Source: a virus. From it: 41,116 nucleotides of DNA. How positions within the stretch are numbered: the stretch's first letter is position 1; every line of letters begins with the position of its first letter. A program made the position numbers and the translations under genes. Below the pieces are notes generated by a model that had not been told where the DNA came from, did no database searches, and was given only the letters and a program-made list of their open reading frames with translations. The DNA is taken from positions 1-41,116 of IMG/VR virus record IMGVR_UViG_3300026130_000010; one strand, written 5' to 3'. Below, one piece after another: positions 7,291 to 17,446 of this stretch.

Positions 7291-10106
7291 TGCCTAATTC
7301 TGATATTCGTCAAACAGTAGCTATCGATATTCCTGATCAGTTTCCAGCGCTCTACCGAGAAGAAGGTAGTGTGCTGGTTGACTTTGTTCAAGAGTACTAT
7401 AAATTCGTTGAAGAGAATATTACTAATACCCGTGAAGCATTTATTATTCGTGATGTTGATAGCACTTACGAAAGATTTCTAAATTTCTTCAAAACAAAAT
7501 ATCTCAATAACTTACCGACTTCTAGTGATATTGATGATCGCTTTGTAATTAAACACATTCAAGACCTATACCGTAAAAAAGGCTCTAAAGAAAGTGTTCT
7601 ACTATACTTCAGATTATTCTTCAGTGAAGATGCAGAAGTATTTCTACCAGCTTCTAATATCATTAAGCCCTCTGATTCTATTTACGGCTCAAATGCTTAT
7701 TTTGAAATGGAGCCTGTTAGCTCCATTGGTGAGTACGTAATTAAGAAGGGTGACAAGATTACTGGTAGCACAACTAAATCTCAAGCATTTGTTGATAACG
7801 TTGTATTTAAAATATTCTCTGGTCAGATCATTCCAATTATTATTCTATCGAATGTTATTGGTCAGTTTAGTATTGACGATGGCGTACAGATAACTAATCG
7901 CACTATAGAAAGAGGCGTTGCTATTCCACGTATTGCAGGCTCTACTATTAGCGCCGATGTGAATAGATTGAAGCGCCGTTCTGCAAATAACAAAGTCGGT
8001 GAAGAAGTTGTACTAATATCAAGTCAATCTGGTGTTGGTGCAAAAGGTATTGTATCAAAAGTATCTAATGCACCCACGGGATCTATTGAAGTTAGCGTTG
8101 ATGATCCAGGTTGGGGTTACACTGTACCAGTTGTATTGACTGTAGGCTCTGTAGTATCTGAAGCTACTATTTCAAGCACAACAGTTGTAGTATCTAGTTC
8201 AATTAAATTGGACCATAAGCGCACATTGAAATTCTCTGGTGATAAAACATTCTATCCAATTATAAGTGCTGTTGAGAATATTCCTGCTAATCCAAATCAA
8301 TATACAGTAACACTTGCACGTGGACTAAACAGCGAAATTACTATTGCACAACAAGTAGATGTGTATCGTGCTAACTCTGTCAATGAGTTTGAAATGACTA
8401 ACCAAGTTGTTATCATTGATAAAGACTACGAAGTACAGACAACAATTAACTATGATGATCAAATAGAATTTGATTTTGATTATGCACATGCAGAAGCAGA
8501 CAACACTGGACCATACTATGTGCAAGCAACAAATACTTTAAGCTCTGAGTACGGTTACGTATATCCACTATATACAGACGAAGCAACTGCGGCATCAAAA
8601 GATCCTAGTGGTGACACTTCTACGTTTACGTTCAGCGAATATCCTGGTGTAAACTTCTACATGCCACTTAACGTAAATGGTGATTACGATTTAAATGTAT
8701 TACCACCAAAGTACAAATATAGTGCTAAGATATTCGATGCGCCTCTACCATTCATTTATTTTAATATTGATCGCTTTGCAAAAATTGATCCTATCGATAC
8801 TACTAATTTAATCGATACGCCTAAGTACGTATTTGTCAATGGCGAAAAAATTAAACTACGTACTATTGTAGAGTTTAACGATTCTGCTGATTTGCGTATC
8901 GGTGAACTATATGAACCTGAGACTGTAAATCTAATTCCTGATATTATTGAAGATTTCTTTAATACTCCTCTTACATCATCTGATTACGATATGAGTGGTC
9001 CAGGTAAAGAAACATTTACAACTAGAATTGTAGACGCATTCGAGAGACAAGAGTTTATTATCGGTGGAATTAAAACTATAGATGTAGTTGACGCTGGTAT
9101 CGATTACCGTAACAGCATTTATGTGAATGCTTTCCAACCTACTATCAGTAAGTTCAAGTATGCAGACTATGCTATAGAGTTCTCTGACCTAACATCTATC
9201 GTTACGAAAGGTGATATACTTACTCAAGAGATCGTACTATATACTGGTGAAGACTACACTGTAAGAGCAGAGTGTACTGGTCGTAATGGTAACACATACT
9301 ACTTTAGACCACTATCTTTCTACCGTCTTGATCCAGATACTCAAGTTAATGTTCGTGGTAATACTTTGACGTTAGCCTCAGTAGAAGCAGTTGAAGGAAT
9401 TTATCTTGGTGATAACGCTATAATCGATTCTACTACAAATGACAGTATAGGTCAAGTGGAATCTATAAAAATTATTGACTCTGGTTATAGTTATTCACTA
9501 AGAGAGCCTGTAGAACTACAAAAAGAAATAAAGACTCTTGTTACTGCTAGTGAGATTGTAGCTGGTTCTCGCTATGTCATTGTAAATCCAGGTACAACTG
9601 ACTTGACTGTACTAGGCGCACCTTTGAATCTAGATCGTGTTGAGTTTCTTGCTACTGCCGATGGGACCACTCTTTCACACATTGATCCAACAACCACTCT
9701 AAATGAATTGTCTTATGAGTATGTTGCTATAGCAAATGTGAATCTAGCAGGTAATGGTTTCACCGAAGGCTTCTGGAAAACTACAACGTCTTTCTTGAAC
9801 CAATCTGATCGTGTGATTCGTGACAACTACTACTATCAAGAATACTCAGTAGAGGTCTCTTCTTCAATCAGTCCAGAAAGATATGAAGAGTCTATCAAAG
9901 ATAACATTATACCTGTAGGTACTAAGCTGTTTAGCGCACCGCTTATAAATACAAGTAATAATTTAAGCGCAGAAGTTGATCTAGAAATAACTTCTTACAA
10001 TATTAACGTAGAAGATATGACAACTGAAAATGGCGAAGTAATTGTTACCGAAGCTGGTGAAGAACTACAAGCGCTTAGCGATAGCTTAATTCGAGATATC
10101 ATTTAA
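7290..10106 (+). CDS. 7: Baseplate wedge protein gp7-like
   Basis: The 938-residue protein (T4 gp7 is 1032) begins with a helical region: FVQEYYKFVEE, then a YERFLNFFKTKYLNNLP segment, then FVIKHIQDLYRKKGSKESVL and LYFRLFFSEDAEV (residues about 25-120). These match the N-terminal pattern of large wedge proteins of marine T4-like phages at this position. Residues about 115-175 have SDSIYGSNAYFE. The long C-terminal part is beta-rich with repeated GxGYT/GYSYSL-like loops. gp7 starts wedge assembly and binds gp10, gp8 and gp6; it lies between gp6 and gp8 here as in T4. The gene starts at a TAATG overlap. Identity to T4 gp7 is probably low, so the call rests on the N-terminal pattern and synteny. 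Confidence 0.75.
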   Translation: MPNSDIRQTVAIDIPDQFPALYREEGSVLVDFVQEYYKFVEENITNTREAFIIRDVDSTYERFLNFFKTKYLNNLPTSSDIDDRFVIKHIQDLYRKKGSKESVLLYFRLFFSEDAEVFLPASNIIKPSDSIYGSNAYFEMEPVSSIGEYVIKKGDKITGSTTKSQAFVDNVVFKIFSGQIIPIIILSNVIGQFSIDDGVQITNRTIERGVAIPRIAGSTISADVNRLKRRSANNKVGEEVVLISSQSGVGAKGIVSKVSNAPTGSIEVSVDDPGWGYTVPVVLTVGSVVSEATISSTTVVVSSSIKLDHKRTLKFSGDKTFYPIISAVENIPANPNQYTVTLARGLNSEITIAQQVDVYRANSVNEFEMTNQVVIIDKDYEVQTTINYDDQIEFDFDYAHAEADNTGPYYVQATNTLSSEYGYVYPLYTDEATAASKDPSGDTSTFTFSEYPGVNFYMPLNVNGDYDLNVLPPKYKYSAKIFDAPLPFIYFNIDRFAKIDPIDTTNLIDTPKYVFVNGEKIKLRTIVEFNDSADLRIGELYEPETVNLIPDIIEDFFNTPLTSSDYDMSGPGKETFTTRIVDAFERQEFIIGGIKTIDVVDAGIDYRNSIYVNAFQPTISKFKYADYAIEFSDLTSIVTKGDILTQEIVLYTGEDYTVRAECTGRNGNTYYFRPLSFYRLDPDTQVNVRGNTLTLASVEAVEGIYLGDNAIIDSTTNDSIGQVESIKIIDSGYSYSLREPVELQKEIKTLVTASEIVAGSRYVIVNPGTTDLTVLGAPLNLDRVEFLATADGTTLSHIDPTTTLNELSYEYVAIANVNLAGNGFTEGFWKTTTSFLNQSDRVIRDNYYYQEYSVEVSSSISPERYEESIKDNIIPVGTKLFSAPLINTSNNLSAEVDLEITSYNINVEDMTTENGEVIVTEAGEELQALSDSLIRDII
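9944..9951 (+). promoter_or_regulatory. Candidate internal T4-type late promoter (TATAAATA)
   Basis: An exact TATAAATA, the T4 late-promoter box read by the gp55 sigma factor with gp33/gp45, lies inside the 3' end of the gp7-like gene, 168 nt before the gp8 ATG. Chance alone would yield about two to three copies per strand in this window, so position is the only extra support. It would supply gp8 transcript. Confidence 0.3.
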
Positions 10107-10119
10107 AGGCTAATAAGAA

Positions 10120-11775
10120 ATGGCAAAGATCATAACTGAAAATTTTAGAGTCAAGAACGCAGAGGATTTTTACAATACTCTGAATACTGACGATTACTTT
10201 GTTGTTGCGTCGGCATATTCTGCTGATAGTGAAGCAGGTATCACAAATAGCTTGTACGATAAGATCAAGTTTCTTAATCGTGTTCTATTTGGTAATAGGG
10301 TAGATAAAAACGATTGCCGTTTCTTGTTTAGCAAACGTCCATGGGTAGAAGGTACCGTTTATGATCATTTCGATGATCGCATAGATGTATCAACTTTAAA
10401 TATGTTTGTGACTGTACTTGATGGTACAGACTCGGATGGTTACTATCGTGTATATAAGTGTATCGATAATAACAACGGAAGTCAATCTGTAGTTAAGCCA
10501 AATATCGTACCTAACAATTCAGAAGACGATGGTTACTTTACAACTAGTGAAGATGGCTACACATGGAAATATATGTTTAGTGTGCCATCTTCTGAATATC
10601 AAATTTTTCAGACACGTGACAATCTACCTTACGTGCCTGATGTGGACATGATCAATAATGCTAATGATGGAATCTATCGTATTGCGATAGAAAGCAGGGA
10701 CGCTAACTCTTATTCTTTATTCACTGATTATATGTTTAAGAATGAAACTGGTCTTGCTGAATATGTTCTTAATTCAGTTAGTGGCGAGATTGCTGGTGAT
10801 GATGATTCAAATTTCTACTGTGATATCACGGTAACTGCCGCACAAGTAACTGAAAATATTCGCACACTTGACAATTCTTATGTAGGCATGTATATTGAAG
10901 TAGAAGGTAAACTGTACGATATCGTACAATCAAAAACACGTAGCGCACAAGCTCCTACAGTAGAAGTTGAAATGCGTGTGCGTGGTGATTTGCGTAACTC
11001 TGCTAGAATCTGCTATCTAAGACCTAAAGTTATTGTATCTAACAGTAACAATTCAAGTGATTTTAAGTCTTCATGTAAAGCTGTTGCTATGCTAGATGAA
11101 TTTGGTGGTATCACTGGTATTCGTGTTGTTAATTACGGATATGGATACACACAAGCAGAAGCAAAACTATCATTACCTGCTGGTATAGCAGACAAGTCTG
11201 GTTCAGTGACACTAAGACCAATTATCTCTTCACTTGGCGGTCACGGTGCTAATCCAATTCTAGAATTGCAAATGAGTAAAGTTGCTGTTGTGTCTACTTT
11301 CTACTCAAGCGATGATACACTAATTCCAGCTAACGGATCATATACTCAAGTAGGTCTAGTACGTAACCCAGAGTTTACTGTAGATATGTCTACACGTTAT
11401 GACTTTGACTCACGTATCAAAGCCACACTATCTGGTGATATTTCAGCACTGGTTGAAATAGGTGATATACTAGAGCAAACTGTTAACGGAGAAATTGTCT
11501 CTGCAAAAGTTCACGAAATTAATGTAGACGGTGGTAACACTATTCTAAGTATTGCTGACTACTCTGGTGCATATTCAGGATCATTTGTTGAGGGCACCAA
11601 TGCTAATCTGAAGAAAACAGAAGATGACTTGTCACCTATCACAGTGACTATAAATAGTATTGAAACTTCAGAGTACGTAAATGGCACAGGTACATTATTG
11701 CATTTCACAGATTTTGATGCAATAACACGTGCCTCTGAAACTAAAGAAAAGATCAAGTTTATATTCGACTTTTAG
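10120..11775 (+). CDS. 8: Baseplate wedge protein gp8-like
   Basis: The 551-residue protein carries the clear gp8 pattern. The N-terminus has ENFRVKNAEDFYNTL, then DKIKFLNRVLFGNRV, then WVEGTVYDHFDD (about residues 75-86), the VYKCIDNNNGSQSVVKP motif (about 108-127), and DGYTWKYMFSVP (about 145-157). These appear in the same order in T4 gp8 (334 residues). The extra C-terminal 220 residues hold a beta-rich extension with GYGYTQAEAKL (about 345). gp8 forms a dimer in the wedge and binds gp7 and gp10. The start ATG follows AAAGG at about 11 nt. An internal TATAAATA at 11649 near the end may be a promoter for the next gene. Confidence 0.9.
   Translation: MAKIITENFRVKNAEDFYNTLNTDDYFVVASAYSADSEAGITNSLYDKIKFLNRVLFGNRVDKNDCRFLFSKRPWVEGTVYDHFDDRIDVSTLNMFVTVLDGTDSDGYYRVYKCIDNNNGSQSVVKPNIVPNNSEDDGYFTTSEDGYTWKYMFSVPSSEYQIFQTRDNLPYVPDVDMINNANDGIYRIAIESRDANSYSLFTDYMFKNETGLAEYVLNSVSGEIAGDDDSNFYCDITVTAAQVTENIRTLDNSYVGMYIEVEGKLYDIVQSKTRSAQAPTVEVEMRVRGDLRNSARICYLRPKVIVSNSNNSSDFKSSCKAVAMLDEFGGITGIRVVNYGYGYTQAEAKLSLPAGIADKSGSVTLRPIISSLGGHGANPILELQMSKVAVVSTFYSSDDTLIPANGSYTQVGLVRNPEFTVDMSTRYDFDSRIKATLSGDISALVEIGDILEQTVNGEIVSAKVHEINVDGGNTILSIADYSGAYSGSFVEGTNANLKKTEDDLSPITVTINSIETSEYVNGTGTLLHFTDFDAITRASETKEKIKFIFDF
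11649..11656 (+). promoter_or_regulatory. Candidate internal T4-type late promoter (TATAAATA)
   Basis: An exact TATAAATA lies in the last 130 nt of the gp8-like gene, 133 nt before the ATG of the 1823-residue structural gene. It is in frame as part of an Ile-Asn codon pair, so it may be coincidental. It could add transcript of the large downstream gene, which may be needed in high copy. Confidence 0.3.
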
Positions 11776-11789
11776 GGAAAGACTGACAG

Positions 11790-14700
11790 ATGAGCATCAA
11801 CACTAATTTAAACGATGATCCATATTTTGACGATTTCGATCCGTCTAAACAGTACAACCGTATTCTGTTTAGGCCAAGCCGTGCTATTCAAGCACGTGAA
11901 TTGACACAGATTCAGTCGATTCTACAAGATCAAATCGAGAAGTTTGGTTCAAACATCTATAAAGAAGGTTCAATTATTCAAGGTGTAAACATTTCACCAG
12001 TAGATAACCTTTACTTTATTAAACTTACAGATTACGTCAATCTTACTGATGAATCTGGTAACACTCTTTCACTAATCGATCTTATCCCTAGAGCTCCGAC
12101 TATTGAAGAGATTGCAGCTAACGATAATCTAACTGAAAATGACGCAGGCATTCTACGTAAGTATACTGTTACTGGTCGCTCAACTGGTCTAACTGCTGAA
12201 ATCATTCAAGCATCTGAAGGCTATGAGTCACGTAATCCTGATCTCAAAACTCTTTATATTACTTACTTGGGGTCTTCTACTACTGCTGAAGGTCAGAAAC
12301 AAGTATTTGAATCTGGTGAGGTTCTTGACGTTATTGATCCAGATGGTAATGCAATTGGTACTGTTACAGTAACATCTTTCTCTGGTCACTCTGGTCGTTC
12401 TTACGGTGTTATTTGTGAAACAGGTGTCGTGTTCCAACGTGGTATTTTTGCATTCGTTGAAGCGCAAAGCTTGATCGTATCTAAGTACGACAATCAGCCA
12501 GATAATATTTCTGTTGGTTTCGATATCTCTGAGCGTATTGTCACTTCTAGCGAAGATTCTAGTCTACTAGATAACGCACAAAACTTCAATAACAGAAACG
12601 CACCAGGTGCTGATCGCCTTAAGATTACTCCTGTACTAAGCGCATATGCTTCTGATGCTGAACCAGAAGAGTTCTTCAGTCTCATGCGCTTCAAGCGTGG
12701 TCTAGCTGTTAACATTCGTGCTACCACTCAGTTCAACTCTATCGAAAAAGAGATTGCACGTAGAACATATGATGAAAGCGGAGACTACATTGTAAGTGGA
12801 TTTAAGACTGCACTTGAAACTTTTGAAGGTGCGCCATATGCTGTAGTAGGTCCTGGTAAAGCATATGTCAAAGGCTTTGAGGTTCAAACATATGCACCAC
12901 AATATTACGAACTTGAGCCTGTACAAACTACCACAACTAAGATCAATCAACAGACTGGTGTAGAGTATGGTAATTACTTCTATGCGCCTGCGTTGAATGA
13001 CAACTATCGTCTTGACGGTACTCGTTACAATCTTAAGAACGACATTGCAGGTCTAAACACTGTAATCGGTAGCTGTAGTATTCGTAGCGTAGACAAAGTA
13101 GCTGGCGAAGATGGTTACAGAATATATGTGTATGCTGTTGAGAAGAAAGCTGAATACAAAAACACTGTTATCGATGGTGTTGGTGATACTCCTGTAACTG
13201 GCGGTATCAAGAATTCTGGTAAAGGCGCTGCTATTGCATCTGTAGGTCAACTTGGTGTAAACTCATTAAGCAACATTTCTTTTGTTCGCCGTACACGTAT
13301 TGAACCAACTATCGAAGGCGCTGTAAGCACTCTAACACTATATCACGGTAATAACACTCAAGTAGTTGATTACCCAGATGAAGAAACACGTGTTGTTGTA
13401 ATTGATCAAAACGAAAATGAAGTAGACGTATTAACAACAACTATAGCATATGATAATGAGTCGAATGAAGTTGGTGTACAAGTACAACTTGCATCTACAA
13501 TTGAGCAAGGTGCTGTAGTATACTTTGATGAGCTAGTATCTAATACTGTAGCAGATTCAAAAGTATCATACAATGTCTATGTTAACACTTCGATCTCTTC
13601 TGACACTCAACAGTCTTACAAGAGAGCGTCCTTGGGTCTACCAGACGCATATGAACTAATTTCTGTAACTGGTCTATACACTGGTACAGATTACACTAGT
13701 GACTATGTACTAATACCTAACCAGAAAGATGGTTACTACGATATCTCTTACATCGAATTGAAGAGCGGTGGTCAATCACCTCTACCTGATGAATCACAAA
13801 CTGGCAACCCACCAGAAGCACTTGTTGTAAACTTCAAAGTATTCAAGCGTGATTCTACTATCGGTGCTGGTTATCTGACTGTTGACAGTTATGTAAACGT
13901 AGAGAAATCAGATATTCCTACATACACTGCTGGTAATGGCATTGTCTATGATCTAGCCTCAGCGTTTGACTTCAGACCATATGCCACAGTTCAAGGTATG
14001 ACTTATGCTATTAGTGCATCTGGTGCACCAACAGCGCCATCATACACAGACATGGTTGACGCAACTTCTGCTAAGTCAATTAATGCAACGGTTTCGCCTG
14101 CTAACAATACATTCGTAACTGCTAATATTGAACACTACGTATCACGTATTGACTCAATTATTGCAAGTGACTCTGGTGAAATTCGCTACGTTAAAGGTAC
14201 AGAAGCAGACAATCCAAAAGCACCTATCACTAATGATGCGTTTGTATTAGCAGAGGTTGAGATTCCTTCTAACCCAGTAACTACTCGTGGTCAGTATGCC
14301 GCTGTTCTCAATAAGAAACAGTACGTACAAGGCTACACAATGAAAGAGATTGCCCGTATTGATCGTCAAGTAACTCGCTTGACAAACTTCATGCAATTGT
14401 CTATTCTTGAAATGGATGCTAAAGATGCACTCATTCTAGATGCAAACGGTAACAATCGATTCAAGAATGGTTTCATTGTAGATAACTTCAAGAATCTAAA
14501 GATTGCAGATGTAACTAACCCATACTTTAAAGCGGCTGTTGATAAAGGTCGTGAACGTTTGATGCCTGCTGTACAACAGTTCCCTGTAGAGCTACAACGT
14601 TTTTCTAGTAACAATGTTGACACGTTTGAAGATGTTATTACTGTTGCAAACAGTGGTGTTACAACTACAATCACTCAACCATACGCAACTAGCTTTAGAA

Positions 14701-17261
14701 ACTGTGTAAGTAACTTCTACAAGTACATTGGTACTGGTGATATCTTCCCGAAATATGATGGTGGCTACGATGTTATTCGTAGACCAGATTATAACATTGA
14801 TGTTGATCTAGAGACGCCATTTGCTGATCTAATTGATAACATTCAAGAGTTCGTTCCACTAACATCATCTTCTAGCAGTAGTGTTAGTAGTAGAAGTAGA
14901 AGACGAGTCTCTGGTGGCACACGTGTAACTACAACCACCAGAACTACAACTACTACTCGTTCACTTGAAATGGAATTTAATGAGTCTCAACAAAAAGTTG
15001 GTGATTTCGTTACTGATGTTGCATTCCGTCCATTCATCGAGCGTAAAAATATTCGTATTGTTGTTCATGGTTTACGTCCTAACACGCAACACTACGTCTA
15101 CTTTGAAGAAGATGATATGTCTGATAGAGTGGTCAGTGGTCTATTCCCATCTTTGAGCCGTCGTAACTCATTCAGAGACTATCTAGGTCGTTGGACTCGC
15201 AGATCAGCACGTTCAGTACGTAGAACTAGAAGCCGTGAATTGTTCACTGACGCTAAGGGTACACTATATGCAGTTCTAAGCATTCCTGGTGGTAAGTACT
15301 ACGTTGGTGAGAGAATTATCGAAATCTCTGACGTTGACACATACAACAGCATCGGTAGTGCAGGCACTTCATACGCTAAGTTTGAGTACAATGCATATAA
15401 CTTCGATGTGACTAAGCGTGGTCTAACAGTATCGACTCGTTCACCTGATTTCAGTGTTGATACAAGCGTTACTCGTTCAACTCGTACAACAAGTCGCTTT
15501 ATTGCTGATCCACCTCCACCTCCACCGCCACCAAGATCTGATGGTGGTAGCAGTGGTGGCATTGTTGGTGGTAATCAATGGACTGCTGGTGCTGGTGGTT
15601 GGAGCAACCCAACACGTGTTGACCCATTGGCTCAAACATTCGTTTTGACTAAAGAAATGTCTGCTGGTAAGTCGCACATCTTCTTGCAGTCTGTAGACGT
15701 ATTCTTTAAGACTAAGAGTAAGGCCGCTGGTATTACACTTGAAGTTCGTGAAGTCGTAAATGGCTACCCATCTAGAGAAGTTGTTCCATTTGCACGTGTT
15801 CATCTAGACTCTAGACAAGAAAACGAATCTGGTCAAACTGTAGACGTTGTATTGACTTCTGATGACGGTCAAACTGCTACTACATTTGAGTTTGCTAACC
15901 CAGTACAGCTTGCTACTGAGAAGGAATATGCAATTGTGCTTCTTCCTGACGGTAACAGCCCAGACTACAATGTTTGGACTTCTAAAGTCGGTGAGACAGA
16001 CGTATTCTCTAATGCTGCTGTCACTCAAGACTGGGGTTCTGGTGTTCTATTCACATCTACTAACAATAGTGCTTGGAAGTCTTACCAAGATGAAGATGTG
16101 AAATTCACTATTCGTAACTACGAATTTAGCGAAGATTCTGGTTACGTTGAGTTCGTAGCTAACGATATGGAATTCTTATCGCTAACTAACACAATTGGCC
16201 ACTTTGATGCTAATGAAGCTGTTTACACAACTAAAGGTTCAGTGTATGATATTAGTGTAACAATTGAATCGGATAATTTCTCTGCAACTTCGCTTGTATC
16301 ACTACCAATTAATACTGGTGACTACGTAGTTATTAAACAGGGTACAGAAACACACGTTACCCGTATTGTAGCGGCTGAAAACAACAGCACTGCACTAGAC
16401 TTTGTTGATCCAGCACCATTCTTTGGCGCTGCAACTATTCAGCTAGCAGTAGGTGGTGAAGTATCTTACTACAACCGCCGTAACCCAACTGAGCTACACT
16501 TGAAAGAGTCTTCCGCTAACGATAATGCATTGTTTGAAGTTGGTAATTACATCATAGGCGAAGAGAGCGGTGCAACAGCAACTATCTCTGCTATCAATGA
16601 TATTTCATTGAGCTACTTCCAGACTATGTGGTACAAGACTAATGTTGTTGGTACTACTACAGAGGTCGCTCTTTATGATGGTATTGTGGCAGACAAGACT
16701 ATTACATCTGATGACTCAGTATTCTTGAATGCTAACCCACGTGTGATTGAAAGTAGATCAAATCTCGTTACGAATGCTAAAGATCCAGACTTCCGTATTC
16801 GTGTGACACTAAGCAACAACGGGTTTATTACAGTGACTCCTGTACTAGACGATACAATTTCTATTATGAATGCGTATCAGTACAAACTAACATCTGACGA
16901 TGCAACCTCTTCTAACTACGTTGCGAAAGAAGTTGTACTACAAGACGGTCTACCAGCATCTGGTCTACAAGTATTCATGGATGCACACAGACCTCGTGGT
17001 ACTAATATAAATATGTACGTAAGATTTAAGTACATAGACAATGAAGAAGAGTTTACAGATTGGATTCTCCTAAGAAACAAGTCACCAGAACTATATACTA
17101 GTGGCGTTGACTTTGAAGAGCTAAGGGAGTTCCAGTATGAGATTCCAGAAGCAAATGAAGATAACGAATTTAGTTCATTCCAAGTTCGTATCGCAATGAC
17201 TTCTGATACTGTAAACGATTCTCCATACGTAGATAACTTTAGAGCAATCGCAGTAACTTAA
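11790..17261 (+). CDS. Large virion structural protein, DUF4815 type
   Basis: At 1823 residues this is the longest complete gene here. The N-terminus has DPYFDDFDPSKQYNRILFRP, then RAIQARELTQIQSILQDQIE and FGSNIYKEGSIIQG, the recognisable DUF4815 start found after gp8 in marine T4-like phages. About residues 1026-1060 are a Ser/Arg/Thr-rich hinge (SSSSSVSSRSRRR then a Thr/Arg run). About 1240-1265 hold eight prolines and a Gly/Ser-rich linker. From about 1277 a second recognisable domain begins with VDPLAQTFVLTKEM and SVDVFFKTKS, common in marine phage structural proteins. The position after gp8 is that of T4 gp9/gp10, so it may be the peripheral wedge protein carrying fibres. The domain assignment is by memory of the family pattern; the role is inferred. 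Confidence 0.7.
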   Translation: MSINTNLNDDPYFDDFDPSKQYNRILFRPSRAIQARELTQIQSILQDQIEKFGSNIYKEGSIIQGVNISPVDNLYFIKLTDYVNLTDESGNTLSLIDLIPRAPTIEEIAANDNLTENDAGILRKYTVTGRSTGLTAEIIQASEGYESRNPDLKTLYITYLGSSTTAEGQKQVFESGEVLDVIDPDGNAIGTVTVTSFSGHSGRSYGVICETGVVFQRGIFAFVEAQSLIVSKYDNQPDNISVGFDISERIVTSSEDSSLLDNAQNFNNRNAPGADRLKITPVLSAYASDAEPEEFFSLMRFKRGLAVNIRATTQFNSIEKEIARRTYDESGDYIVSGFKTALETFEGAPYAVVGPGKAYVKGFEVQTYAPQYYELEPVQTTTTKINQQTGVEYGNYFYAPALNDNYRLDGTRYNLKNDIAGLNTVIGSCSIRSVDKVAGEDGYRIYVYAVEKKAEYKNTVIDGVGDTPVTGGIKNSGKGAAIASVGQLGVNSLSNISFVRRTRIEPTIEGAVSTLTLYHGNNTQVVDYPDEETRVVVIDQNENEVDVLTTTIAYDNESNEVGVQVQLASTIEQGAVVYFDELVSNTVADSKVSYNVYVNTSISSDTQQSYKRASLGLPDAYELISVTGLYTGTDYTSDYVLIPNQKDGYYDISYIELKSGGQSPLPDESQTGNPPEALVVNFKVFKRDSTIGAGYLTVDSYVNVEKSDIPTYTAGNGIVYDLASAFDFRPYATVQGMTYAISASGAPTAPSYTDMVDATSAKSINATVSPANNTFVTANIEHYVSRIDSIIASDSGEIRYVKGTEADNPKAPITNDAFVLAEVEIPSNPVTTRGQYAAVLNKKQYVQGYTMKEIARIDRQVTRLTNFMQLSILEMDAKDALILDANGNNRFKNGFIVDNFKNLKIADVTNPYFKAAVDKGRERLMPAVQQFPVELQRFSSNNVDTFEDVITVANSGVTTTITQPYATSFRNCVSNFYKYIGTGDIFPKYDGGYDVIRRPDYNIDVDLETPFADLIDNIQEFVPLTSSSSSSVSSRSRRRVSGGTRVTTTTRTTTTTRSLEMEFNESQQKVGDFVTDVAFRPFIERKNIRIVVHGLRPNTQHYVYFEEDDMSDRVVSGLFPSLSRRNSFRDYLGRWTRRSARSVRRTRSRELFTDAKGTLYAVLSIPGGKYYVGERIIEISDVDTYNSIGSAGTSYAKFEYNAYNFDVTKRGLTVSTRSPDFSVDTSVTRSTRTTSRFIADPPPPPPPPRSDGGSSGGIVGGNQWTAGAGGWSNPTRVDPLAQTFVLTKEMSAGKSHIFLQSVDVFFKTKSKAAGITLEVREVVNGYPSREVVPFARVHLDSRQENESGQTVDVVLTSDDGQTATTFEFANPVQLATEKEYAIVLLPDGNSPDYNVWTSKVGETDVFSNAAVTQDWGSGVLFTSTNNSAWKSYQDEDVKFTIRNYEFSEDSGYVEFVANDMEFLSLTNTIGHFDANEAVYTTKGSVYDISVTIESDNFSATSLVSLPINTGDYVVIKQGTETHVTRIVAAENNSTALDFVDPAPFFGAATIQLAVGGEVSYYNRRNPTELHLKESSANDNALFEVGNYIIGEESGATATISAINDISLSYFQTMWYKTNVVGTTTEVALYDGIVADKTITSDDSVFLNANPRVIESRSNLVTNAKDPDFRIRVTLSNNGFITVTPVLDDTISIMNAYQYKLTSDDATSSNYVAKEVVLQDGLPASGLQVFMDAHRPRGTNINMYVRFKYIDNEEEFTDWILLRNKSPELYTSGVDFEELREFQYEIPEANEDNEFSSFQVRIAMTSDTVNDSPYVDNFRAIAVT
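17006..17013 (+). promoter_or_regulatory. Candidate internal T4-type late promoter (TATAAATA)
   Basis: An exact TATAAATA lies within the 3' end of the 1823-residue gene, 250 nt before the 60-residue gene. It sits in a Thr-Asn-Ile-Asn-Met codon run. It could launch a transcript for the small coiled-coil gene and the fibre gene behind it. Support is weak. Confidence 0.25.
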
Positions 17262-17263
17262 TA

Positions 17264-17446
17264 ATGATAGAAAATGATTATGTAAGAAATGATGCGGCAG
17301 TAGTGAGTGTAGATCAAAACGCTTACGCTGCCGCAAAGGCAAGAAAAAAGAAAGCGAAAGAACAGCAAGACTTGCTCAATCGCATTAGCGAACTAGAAAA
17401 AAGACTTTCAATGTTAGAACTACTTGTAGAAGAGAGAATTAAATGA
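17264..17446 (+). CDS. Small coiled-coil protein, unknown function
   Basis: A 60-residue protein squeezed between the large structural gene and a fibre gene. It starts 3 nt after the previous stop and ends in an ATGA overlap with the next gene, which supports it being real and coupled. The sequence is charged with a Lys/Ala-rich middle (AAAKARKKKAKEQQ) followed by a leucine-heptad helix (LLNRISELEKRLSMLELLVE, about 37-56). A coiled coil of this length would suit a small trimerisation or adaptor element for a fibre, by analogy with fibritin-like rods. No homologue is recognised. The ribosome site is weak. Confidence 0.75.
   Translation: MIENDYVRNDAAVVSVDQNAYAAAKARKKKAKEQQDLLNRISELEKRLSMLELLVEERIK

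Noticed and set aside
15299-15803. Open frames on the - strand across the polyproline/glycine region
   Set aside because: They are products of the low-complexity sequence of the + strand gene, with no ribosome site and no recognisable protein.
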